64,000 bases of DNA, from assembly GCA_012934845.2 (NCBI GenBank), contig WNNJ02000492.1:1-64000 (forward strand), read 5' to 3'. The DNA is from Pomphorhynchus laevis. Its lineage: Eukaryota; Acanthocephala; Palaeacanthocephala; Echinorhynchida; Pomphorhynchidae. The number at the start of each line of letters is the position of its first letter. Position 1 is the stretch's first letter. The notes beneath the pieces were generated by a model, which saw only the letters and a list, made by a program, of their open reading frames with translations, did not search any database and was not told where the DNA came from. Made by a program: the position numbers and the translations under genes. Positions 1 to 9,054 of the stretch are shown here, in pieces.

Positions 1-65
1 TATATATAATTATAGAAACTGAAGCTTATTAGCTTCCGGAGCACAGTTTAACACAGTCAGATATA

Positions 66-76
<11 letters not shown>

Positions 77-108
<32 letters not shown>
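77..108. repeat. (TA)n microsatellite
   Basis: About sixteen uninterrupted TA dinucleotides lie just inside the left inverted end of the foldback element. Confidence 0.9.
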
Positions 109-109
<1 letters not shown>

Positions 110-112
<3 letters not shown>

Positions 113-395
113 TAGTTGCTAGGTCACACAAGGTGACTTTCGCATTGAAAACCAGCTACAGAATCCTTCCTTCATGATATCCAATTCCATACACCCTGAC
201 TACTAACGGCACCATTGCCACAGCCGTTTTCGTTTCGCCCGCTTTTTGCCACATGTTGGTAGCCCCGGGCTCGTCAGAAGGCTGACTACCAACTCTTCAC
301 CTTTTGAAACTTGACACATCCGAGATTCGAGCTGTCGCTCTCCGTACTTTGGTTTGCGCTCTTGACTGCTTGTCTACGAATCCTGGATTACCAGA
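110..395 (-). mobile_element. tRNA-derived SINE with a hammerhead core, copy 1
   Basis: Read on the minus strand, this starts with a tRNA-like head: an A-box-like stretch (AAGCAGTCAAGAGCGC) and a B-box-like GCTCGAATCT about 35 bases further on. A body with a hammerhead ribozyme core follows (separate entry), then a 3' region containing GTCACCTTGTGTGACCTAGC. The same order of head, ribozyme and tail recurs at 7930-8240 (+) and 18358-18695 (-), with tail-only pieces at 470-645 and 7110-7205, so this is a dispersed family. A tRNA-like head implies RNA polymerase III transcription and LINE-dependent mobilisation; that is inference from SINEs in general. Confidence 0.65.
194..282 (-). ncRNA. Hammerhead ribozyme candidate (SINE-borne, core complete)
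   Basis: On the minus strand the order is stem I 3' strand GCCTT (282-278), core CTGACGA (277-271), stem II GCCCG (270-266) pairing with CGGGC (241-237) across a long loop, then core GAAAC (236-232). Stem III has AC/GT plus an inner AACGGC/GCCGTT helix (228-223 with 210-205). The predicted cleavage triplet GTC is at 200-198, followed by AGGG, which pairs back to GCCTT with one wobble. This matches the consensus order of a type I hammerhead: stem I, CUGANGA, stem II, GAAA, stem III, NUH. All invariant core bases are present. Activity is not shown by sequence; the long stem II loop is unusual. Confidence 0.6.
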
Positions 396-469
396 TTTCA
401 CACAGTATATGAAACCTTCCATCAGGATATCCAGAAGCTGTATTGTCCGAGATGCTCTCTGACATGCTT

Positions 470-645
470 ATTATAGATTGTTTCTTATGGGATCATGAAG
501 ATCGATTGAAATCGGGACTGTTGATCCTTTTATGGATTCTTATTTATGTATTGAATAGTTGCTAGGTCACACAAGGTGACTTTCGCATTGAAAACCAGCT
601 ACAGGATCCTTCCTTCATGATATCCAATTCCATACACCCTTAGGT
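470..645 (-). repeat. SINE 3'-tail fragment
   Basis: Bases 547-640 nearly repeat 108-195, including GCTAGGTCACACAAGGTGAC, and 470-546 match the tail of the SINE at 18358-18695. Only the 3' half of the SINE is present; the head and ribozyme are missing. Confidence 0.65.
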
Positions 646-790
646 CAGGGTTATATATATAATTTTTTATATCTTACTGGGTAAAACTGTGCTCCGGGAG
701 CTAATAAGCTTCAGTTTCATAATTGTAAATGTTGCCAAAAACCGGAGTATTATTACAAGTAGAGCAGACTTCCTTATCACTCCTAGATGA

Positions 791-851
791 GCTGATGGTA
801 GCCGGCAGCACTCATCAGTAGGGTGAACTACCATCAGTCGTTTCGGCTGCC
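791..851 (-). other. Hammerhead-like core, circularly permuted order
   Basis: On the minus strand a GGCAGCC-GAAAC block (851-840) precedes CTGATGA (818-812), which is followed by GTGCTGCC. GGCAGC and GCTGCC can pair as stem II with one bulged T. A perfect 10-bp inverted repeat (792-801 with 828-837) encloses the CTGATGA. The order GAAA before CTGATGA is that of a hammerhead opened at stem II, but stems I and III cannot be built convincingly. The same layout occurs at 20167-20223 and in the 370-bp units. Confidence 0.4.
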
Positions 852-870
852 TTGTGATATATTAAATAGG

Positions 871-1221
871 CATTTCCGAGAATTTGCTAACGTGGTAGCA
901 TGGGCCTAGCCTCTTTAAACTAACCATGTGCTTTCCGGACCATCCTAATTTTATTCGTCAAGAATTTTACTTGCTGTCGTTGCTTGCTTTCTCACAGGAT
1001 CCTTTGGAGGATACATTTTTATAATTATTAGCTCCCAGAGCACAGTTTAATCCAGTCATATATAAAATTATAAAAATATATCTTCCAAAGGATCCTGTGA
1101 GAAAGCAAGCAACGACAGCAAGTAAAATTCATGCCGAATTAAATGAGGATGGTCTGAAAAGCACATGGTTAGTTTAAAGAGACTAGGCCCATGCTACCAC
1201 GTTAGCAAATTCTCGGAAATG
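871..1221. mobile_element. Foldback structure with ~140-bp arms
   Basis: Bases 871-1016 and 1081-1221 are near-perfect inverted copies, for example CAGGATCCTTTGGA against TCCAAAGGATCCTG. The 64-bp centre carries a copy of the terminal repeat of the 7-726 element (CAGAGCACAGTTTAAT region). No coding capacity. It looks like a hairpin-type non-autonomous element or an inverted duplication formed around that terminal repeat. Confidence 0.7.
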
Positions 1222-2526
1222 CTGATTTTATATATCATATATATGATATATATCATTTAATATATCATATGTTTAGCTTACGTTTTCGAAGTTAATGCAA
1301 TGCAATGGATTCTTTTCAGTGTAATAGACATCAGCGGGATCATTAAATAATCAATAAAATAAATAACAAAACATTACTGCTGCCTAGGATCCTCAGATGA
1401 CCAATAATTTAATTTTAGAATCAAACCGGTTTATTTGGAGACATTGTTATCTGTGAAGTATTGGAATGGTGAAGTATTAATAGATAATTATTAAATTTTA
1501 CGATATCTGACTAAATACTATTAATATTTGAGCAAATAAATTGTCTCGTTAAAAAACTTATATTATATATATCACTATGTTTTCCTCACGAAGAGGCATA
1601 CTATTAATTATTAGGTAAATTATATTATAAATTAAATTATTTAATTTAATTTAATTATTCTTACACATACAAATATTATTTGGAGATGTAATAGTTACAA
1701 TTTGTCTTCAATTAATAGGATGGCGGGTCATTGAGGTAGTCTGCGAATCGGTTACTCCCTATCTTCGCATCTACTGAGGTCTACTTTGTGATCGTATCAG
1801 AGAGCTCAGCCTGAAACACCTCACAAAGTACATGTTTTCTATGAATTTGAGGTAGTCAGTCACTATGAAGGTACTCAGTTTAGATAGCTACCTCAACTGA
1901 CTACCCTCAATTTGAAAAATCAGCAGCTTTACTTCGAGATTTAGCTTATGGATTAGCTCCAAACTGAATCTCAAAGGCTCAGAAAAGGCCAGATTACAAA
2001 GGAATTTCATTTCGGTCGTCTCTGCCCAGGATACTTTGCAAGAAGTATTAGCTCTAGATTTACATCGACAGACTTGTACAAACAATAAATTACTGAGGAG
2101 ATCAGATCTGCAATTACTTTACTTTAGTAAAGTAATTGTATGTCGTAATAGAAAATAAAATACTATAAGGATAATCAAAATAAATAATTGATGGGTGGAA
2201 CTCAGAATGTAAAAGACATATTCCTTATTTGACGAATTCATTTAAATTAAATTACAGAGAATTTGTCAATTTTGTAAAAAATTAAAATCGTTCTTATATT
2301 GCATACGATATAATATATCGTATAATATCTTTTTATTTGATAAGTATTTTAAATTTTTTAAAAAGTCTCAATTTTAAATAAATTAATAATTATTTGATTC
2401 ACTAATGTTTTGTTTAATGTACTAATCTAGAAACATTGCTTTATCTTAATTCTTGTATTAAGTTGTAAAATCATAAAAAGTTTAATAAAAATGTTATTAT
2501 CAATAAATTTTCGTTCCATTTAGGAA
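1222..2526. other. AT-rich intergenic DNA with a hairpin cluster
   Basis: No gene is recognised. Bases 1720-1915 are less AT-rich and hold two hairpins: ACTTTGTG/CACAAAGT around 1783-1830, and GGTAGTCAGT (1851-1860) with ACTGACTACC (1896-1905). The rest is low-complexity AT. TTCGTTCCATTTAG just before the ATG at 2527 resembles a splice acceptor, so gene 1 may have a non-coding first exon in this stretch. Confidence 0.5.
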
Positions 2527-5500
2527 ATGAAACTCTTTACTTTCCTTGTATCGTGTTTTGTAATTGCTATGGGTGCAAATATCAACAAGCGTAGTCATAA
2601 AGGTTTGTATTTTAAAACAGAAATTTTAAAATTAATTTTAAAAATATTTTAAAACTTAAGTTTCATTACATTGAATATTTGAATATTGTCTAATTTTTAA
2701 TGACATTTTTATAATTTAATATTTTTTATTCAATTAAATTGCAATTAAAATGCAATGACAGTCATTATGGAAGTTGTCATTTATAATGCAAATTTAAATC
2801 TTTTGTATCAATTTGTAATACATATTTGGTAATAAATATAAATTAAATAATAAATAGTCATAAGTACAAAAACAGAGAATACATAAATATTAAAGCATGA
2901 ATAGCTAAAAATGCAATTTTTTATATTGTAAAATCATCGTTTATTTGACATTAAAATAAAATATGCAGATTAAAATAACTTAAGCATATTATTTCAAAGT
3001 TTGCAAATCGATTAACATGACAAGATTAGCAAGATTTCATATAAGATTTATATTTATTTTATACAAGATTTCAAGATTTCATATGTAAATATGTTATATG
3101 CTTTTGAATTTGCAATATAATATTTACAAGCAAACACAATAAAATCTGTATTTGTGTCAAATCTGGGTTATTGAGACCGGATTTTCGTCTTGGATCCAAG
3201 TGTTTGAATGAACGACAGACATTAGTCGAAAGTATGTGAACTCACCCAAATGCTTATATGAATAACTCGAATAAGCACTTACATAGTGAATTAAGTGAAT
3301 GCATTAGCCTTGAAATCGGATGGAATAAATGTGAATACTATTTTAAATATGATCTTAATAAGATTTTAAATGTAAATATGCTCTTGGTATGCTTTTAATA
3401 TGTTCGTAATATGCTTTTAATTTTGTTCTTTATATGCGTTTTATTTTTTAAAACGCATTTAAAGAACTTGTTCATTGTTAAAATTTAAACACTAAATTGA
3501 ACGGGTGTTTGTGATTTCAAACACCTGAAAATCTCGCAAAGCAGATGAAGAAAATTAATAGTTTTGAATTGCAGAAAAAAAACCCACATCCATTGGAGAA
3601 CACAAAATATATATGCAAATTAAAATTTATAAACAAAAATATCCCAGCATATCGGCAGCTAAGAAAACAGCAGGAATTAAGAACCGAAACATGAACTGTG
3701 GACATGGATTCACTTATGATGAGATCAACCCATGCTGGCTAGCAGTGTAATGCGTGCTGCTATATGATTTAAATGATCATGAGAGTGTAAATACGAACCG
3801 ACATAATCGCGTATGAAAAAAAAATCCAGATAAAAAATAAATTTTGATTTTGTCCTTTTCTTTTTTATACAGAAGCATAAAATTTGACAAAATTACACAT
3901 TTTATTTTAAAAACGCATTTTATTATTAATTTTTAAATATTCTAAAGTTAAAACTAAAAACGTATTTTTAAAACGAACAGATAGCAATTAAACTATATTT
4001 CTTGCAAATCTATAATATTTATTTAATAACTAAAATTTATTCTATAAGGAATCAATAGCAGACAAGACGAATGGTGGCTTAAATATCCACATACAGATCC
4101 TGTGACGCCTGAGAAATTACCAGAACTTCTGGAAAATTTAAATAAAATATTTATGAATCCGACAGGAGATTTAAGTGAATTAGACAAGTTAGTAAAGGTA
4201 CCTATTGGATACGCACCCCCAAGCGTACTTTATGGCGGTGGATGCACGCCACCAGTATTTCCTGGAATTGGTGGAGGATCCAACCAACCAGAAATTCCTG
4301 AATTAGAACCTCTACAAATGATGTCAGCGCAAATGATTAGTGACCCAAACAGTTTTCAGGCAGGTGGATTAGATGCATTACAAATGAGTGCATCGCAACA
4401 AAATCCACTTCAGATAATGCTTCAAAATCCACTCCAAAGTTTGCAACAAAATTCACTTCAGGGATTACTTCAAAATCCGCTTCAAAGTTTGCAACAAAAT
4501 CAACTTCAGGGATTATTTCAAAACCAACCTCAAATGTCGCAGCAAAGCTCGCTTCAGGGACTGCTTCAAAATCCCGTCCAGGGTTTACAACAAAATTCAC
4601 TTCAGCAGCTACTACAGAGTTCAGTTCCAAATGCCGGAATATTTCAAAATTCACTTCAAAATCCTTTACAAGATAATTTACAAATCTTACAACTTCAATC
4701 GCCATTAAGTAGTGGGCAATCAACATTCCAAATTAGTCCATCCGTACAACAAACATCTCTTCAGCAACAACTAAGCAACATCCTCGAGAATGCTCAACCC
4801 TCATTTGAAACAGTAGATATCGGTGGACCACAGGTCTTTAATACAGCCACAACTATCCTTCAACCATTACAGTCAGTATTACAAAGTTTACAACCACTCC
4901 AGCAAGAACTTGCATTCAAATTGCAATCAATAAATACAACTCCACTCAAAGCCGACACTACAAAGGTATCGACTAGTAAATGATAGCAAATAAAAACGTA
5001 AATTATTTTTAATCTGGAATAGGTTCAACAATCAGCAAATACACAGACCAGCGAAGTCATTAAACAGATGCAAGAACTCACCAAATTATTACAATCAATT
5101 AAAGTCTCTGATGTAAAACCAGGTAAATGCTGGACTATTTTTATAAAGTTCATAAAGTTCAAATTTTGTTTAAACAGTTATTGTGGATTTGTAAAGCATT
5201 TAATTGTTAGAAAAAAATTTAAAATTTAAAAATTTTAAATTATTAAATATCCAGGATCAATCAGGTACATTTAAACTTCAACAAAAATTATTATCTTTCG
5301 CTATTAACTACTACATCACCATAAATCTACATGTACATTTTATGTAAATTTCTGAAGATGCTAGCAGTTTATAGCGAAATATTAAAATAATTTTTGTTGT
5401 CGTTGAACTATACCCAATTATCGTTGAAGCAGTGATACCCAATTAGCTTCAGCCGAAATTTAAAACGTTTTTGCTCCGAAATTTTTAAACAAAATACATT

Positions 5501-8500
5501 TTTTAATTTTAAAATTTTGAAACAGTTCTGTCTGTATTATCGGAAAATTTATTTTAAATTATTAAATTATTATATGAATTTAATAAATTATCTTTATTAA
5601 TATCTTTATTAATTATCTTTATTTTCAAGACGATTTTTAAGGCAACGATTATGATTCCAGCATCAAAGTACAAACCGACAAGAAACTTTATTTATGTGAC
5701 ATTTTTTCATTTTTATGTTAATTTATGAAGATGCTAGTAGTTACTAGCGAAATATTAATTTTGTTGACTTTCAATTATACCTTATTTTTCTGAATATTTA
5801 AAATACAGATCAGGATAAAAATATTTCTTACTTCATAGTATATTCAAACGATGAAAATATATCTGTTCGGTTACTTAAGGTAGGAATAAATGTAGATTAT
5901 TTAACTGTCTTATAAATATAAGTGATAATCATTATCACTTAAAATGATTACTAAGGAAACCGCTATTTATGAATCCCCTAATCGAACCGTAAATATAAAC
6001 AATTGACTACCTGGCTATGAAAATTCTTTTAAATTACAAATAATCAACATTGCGCTTTTAAATTAAAATTACAAAATAACTCAACTGAATTCACAAATTA
6101 ATTAAATAATTAATTAATCATTAATTAATTATTAATAATATTTAAATGTGAATTAAAATTAATAAAATATATTTTTAAATATCCAGGAACAATCATGTAT
6201 ACTTGAAAGTCAACAAAATTGATATTTCTAAAAAAATTTATAAAATATGGCATTTCTATAATAAAATTTATTTTATAAATATATAAATAAAATTTATCCA
6301 TTTTTAATCTAAATAAAGTAATTATAATATTTAATTAAAATATTAAATATTATATTTTACTATTTATCCATTTAGTACTATTGATATAGTGAACTTTGCA
6401 ACATTGAAAAATATTGAGATAGTAAAAATTATTTCATATTTTAAAATTGAAATGTTTCTTATTGAAATAAAATTATCTTTAATCAATTAATGCATTTTAA
6501 TCAAGTTAACGTTTTCTTGTATTATGGTATTTTAACGATTTTTATTTTAAAGAATCTCTCAAGTTTAATATCTTAAAGCAATTACCGAGAAAATAAAATT
6601 AAAATGTTTCTAAAATAAAATTATATTTAAGCGATTAATTAAAGCATTCTAATCAAAGCTATCTATTAAAGCTTTTTGTAGTTAACTTTTTAATATTTTC
6701 TTGTCTTATGATCTTGTAACGATATTTATTTTAAAGAATCTCTCAATTTCAATATTTTTTAATGATGGCGATGATGCCAATTTATACAATATATTTATTT
6801 ATTCTATTGTCGTTTGAATGTTTATTTTTCTATATTGTCTATTATAACTAATAACTGATAATTAACTGATAAGCTCGAGCAAATCGACCAACATGACTTG
6901 TTTACAACGTCATAGGCAATGTAATGTTCATATCCTTTATATGAGTTATAACTAAAACTCTCAAGTTATAGGTGCATGCGTGTGGTCATATTAAATATTA
7001 ATATTTATAATAAAACAAATTGGTTTCTTATATGTCGGTTAACAAAATAGTAACATTTAATTAATAGTAAAATAGTAATTTTTAATTTATAATGTAATCT
7101 GAAATTCATTGAATATGTGTTGGTGATCCAGAGGATTCTTTTATTTATTTAAATCAATTTTGCTAGATCACACAAGGTGATTTCGCAACATCAATAATCT
7201 CCTGATCACATTAGTGTGAAATAAGAAATTATTGTCCACAAATTTTCGACTATTGCAATAGTCCTTTTCAAGTGTTAACAATAAAAACGGAAGAAACCAA
7301 CGATGAAACTTTGCAGAATTTGCAGTGTGATAACCAACTTTCAATGATCCTTACTACCATCAATCGTGCACGGATTACGCCGAATGCATATATGATTTCT
7401 CTTATCAGACGTCTAATAAGACCGACTTCGTTTTCCAGACTTTATTTTAATTTAATTTTAAATTAAATTTAGTTTTAAGATATTTTAAGATATTGGATTT
7501 TTACGAAACAGCCAATAAAGCGAAAGATACAACACTGTAAAACGAATCAACCATATTTTGGTAGAATAAATCCGAATATCAGAATATTTCATTATAATTA
7601 TTATATAATTATTATATTACATTAATTCAATATTGCGGAAGTCAATATATGCGTTAACCTTAATAATTGGTATATATCACGTTGTATATCAAGCATTTTA
7701 ATGAATATTGTATTTGATATAATCTTTCTTTTTTATTATTTCGATTTTTCAATATCAGAGTATTTCATTTTTATAATTATTATTACATGTCAGATTTTTT
7801 ATAGAATAAAAGACTAATATTTTATATTGCAATAGTTTTTCAATTCCTCTTCAAGTGTTATGTTTTATAAACAAAAAGAAACCTTCATTACATTAAAGGT
7901 TTCATATAATGAATAATTTCTAGCTGTACTGGATGATTAGTCTAATCTGTAAGGCGTATACCTACCGATCGAAAGAACCTATGTTCAAATCTAAATGTGA
8001 AAATTTGGTTCAAAGGGAAACTACAGCGGTGCACAGCCTTCTGATGAGTCTGGGTGTACCATTGCACGGCAATAGGGATGAAACAATAGCAATACGTCAG
8101 GCTAAAATCTAAAATGTTGTGAGTTAAGGTGTATGGAGTTGGAAGTAATGAAAGAATTATAGCTAGTTTCAAAATTAACAAAATAAATGAATAAGTTCAT
8201 CAAAGGATTATCGGCACCGATTTAGTGATATCCTGACCACATTAAAGTTATGTATAAAAAATATTTTTACGGAAAGTCGTTTAAAACTGCGGTCCAGGAG
8301 CCACAGCTTGATACGATTAATTGTTTATCCGTATTTGCTGCTAAAAATCTGAACTTCGATCATTAGCTCCATCAATTTATGCTTTATTCCGAGATATTAG
8401 TAATAGAAAATATTAGTAAGATATAAAGATAATACATGAAAATATTAGTAATAATTAATTAGTTATTAATATTAATTTTTAAGTAATTAATTAATTATAT

Positions 8501-8712
8501 TATATATTAGTAATTAATTTTCACTAATTCAATCTGTTTTTATGTCAGCATCAAAACCACAAGATTCATTGAAAGAAGAAGCGCCACAGATCAATAAAGG
8601 AGATTGCGTATGCTCTGATTTTTGTCCATGCTCACCAAATAATATGGTAAGGCATAAAGAACGGCAATTACGTCATCATTTAATTAGACACCGTTTGGCT
8701 AAAAATTCTTAA
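2527..8712 (+). CDS. Predicted secreted Gln/Leu-rich repeat protein, 4 exons
   Basis: Exons by eye: 2527-2602, 4049-4965, 5023-5122 and 8549-8712, totalling 1257 bases, or 418 residues plus stop. Phases match at all three junctions (1, 0, 1) with GT-AG borders; intron lengths are about 1.4 kb, 57 bp and 3.4 kb. Exon 1 encodes a hydrophobic signal-peptide-like start (MKLFTFLVSCFVIAMG). Exon 2 encodes an acidic segment (DEWWLKYPHTDP), a Gly/Pro patch, then about 20 short repeats of the type NPLQSLQQNSLQGLLQ. Exon 3 encodes a helical Gln-rich stretch, and exon 4 a Cys-rich tail (DCVCSDFCPCSP) ending in a basic segment. A donor-like GTAAGG follows NNM in exon 4, so the last 20 residues could instead be intronic. 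Not recognised as a known family; an extracellular or structural role is only inference. Confidence 0.7.
5230..6235. repeat. Short interspersed repeats with PLE-tail-like hairpins (intron of gene 1)
   Basis: Three related AT-rich pieces (about 5250-5440, 5650-5800, 6175-6235) share ATATCCAGGA.CAATCA.GTA-like and GTTGACTTTCAATTATAC-like blocks. Two carry a hairpin: CTGAAGATGCTAGC to TAGCGAAAT at 5352-5380, and ATGAAGATGCTAG to CTAGCGAAAT at 5725-5753. The pattern CTGANGATG, short stem, CGAAAT also ends the Penelope-like element near 19.1 kb, so these may be decayed PLE tails. Confidence 0.4.
6236..7109. other. AT-rich intron sequence
   Basis: Low-complexity AT-rich DNA inside the large intron of gene 1; no exon, RNA gene or recognisable repeat is supported. 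Confidence 0.5.
7110..7205 (-). repeat. SINE 3'-tail fragment
   Basis: Matches the tail of the hammerhead SINE family (GCTAGATCACACAAGGTGAT near 7161), in the minus orientation. Head and ribozyme are absent. It lies within the third intron of gene 1. Confidence 0.6.
7930..8240 (+). mobile_element. tRNA-derived SINE with a hammerhead core, copy 2
   Basis: The head has an A-box-like segment near 7935-7955 and a B-box-like GTTCAAATC at 7983-7991. The ribozyme region is 8036-8103, and the 3' part ends with CAAAATAAATGAATAAG. The order and spacing match the copy at 18358-18695. It lies within the third intron of gene 1, in the same orientation as the gene. Confidence 0.65.
8036..8103 (+). ncRNA. 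Hammerhead ribozyme core, partly decayed (SINE copy 2)
   Basis: GCCTT (8036-8040), CTGATGA (8041-8047), stem II GTCT pairing with GGAT through wobbles, GAAAC (8080-8084), a stem III ACA/TGT-like closure with GTC at 8096-8098, and AGGC at 8099-8102 pairing with GCCT. The core bases are intact. Stem II has two G-U pairs where the copy near 18550 has GGAC, so a GTCC/GGAC ancestor is likely. Confidence 0.5.
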
Positions 8713-9054
8713 TCAGCTGGAAATTAACTGTGTTTAAACTTTAATGAATTTCAGTAAGTTTTCTCTCTTCGTCATTTTTATTAAACTACTAATTTGGCTA
8801 GAAAGCAAATCTTATTATATCAAGTTGTTAAAAATAGAACCATTCCACAAATAAGAAAGCATAGAAAGAAAATTTGAGGTTTTGCTGAATTATTTACAGT
8901 TGAGCTTTTTGATGTTGAACTTAAATTATTTTCGCTTTACTTGATTGATAATAAAATAAATGATTTTACTATAAATTTAAAATATAAATATCTCAGATAA
9001 ACAAACAATTTCCGATTCAGTTCTTTACTCAAAATATGATCAAAAAACTGCTTT

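Larger units (their letters stand above)
7..726. mobile_element. Foldback/TIR element holding two SINE copies
   Basis: The ends (about 7-82 and 650-726) are inverted copies of each other, sharing GAAACTGAAGCTTATTAGCT followed by a GAGCACAGTTT block and an AT-rich run, with a few mismatches and small indels. The interior holds two same-orientation (minus) pieces of a tRNA-headed SINE. The simplest reading is a small TIR element into which a SINE inserted and was partly duplicated. A third copy of the terminal sequence lies at about 1022-1075. No transposase ORF is present, so it would be non-autonomous. The left end is near the window edge and the target duplication cannot be judged. Confidence 0.6.

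Noticed and set aside
4337-4726. 129-codon minus-strand ORF
   Set aside because: Shadow of the Gln-rich repeats of gene 1 on the plus strand; its repeats mirror them.
7272-7466. 64-codon plus-strand ORF in the gene 1 intron
   Set aside because: Starts with a non-ATG codon, has no splice signals in phase with the flanking exons and no family resemblance.
7930-8000. A functional tRNA gene
   Set aside because: Only A- and B-box-like parts are present, with no acceptor stem; it is the head of the SINE.
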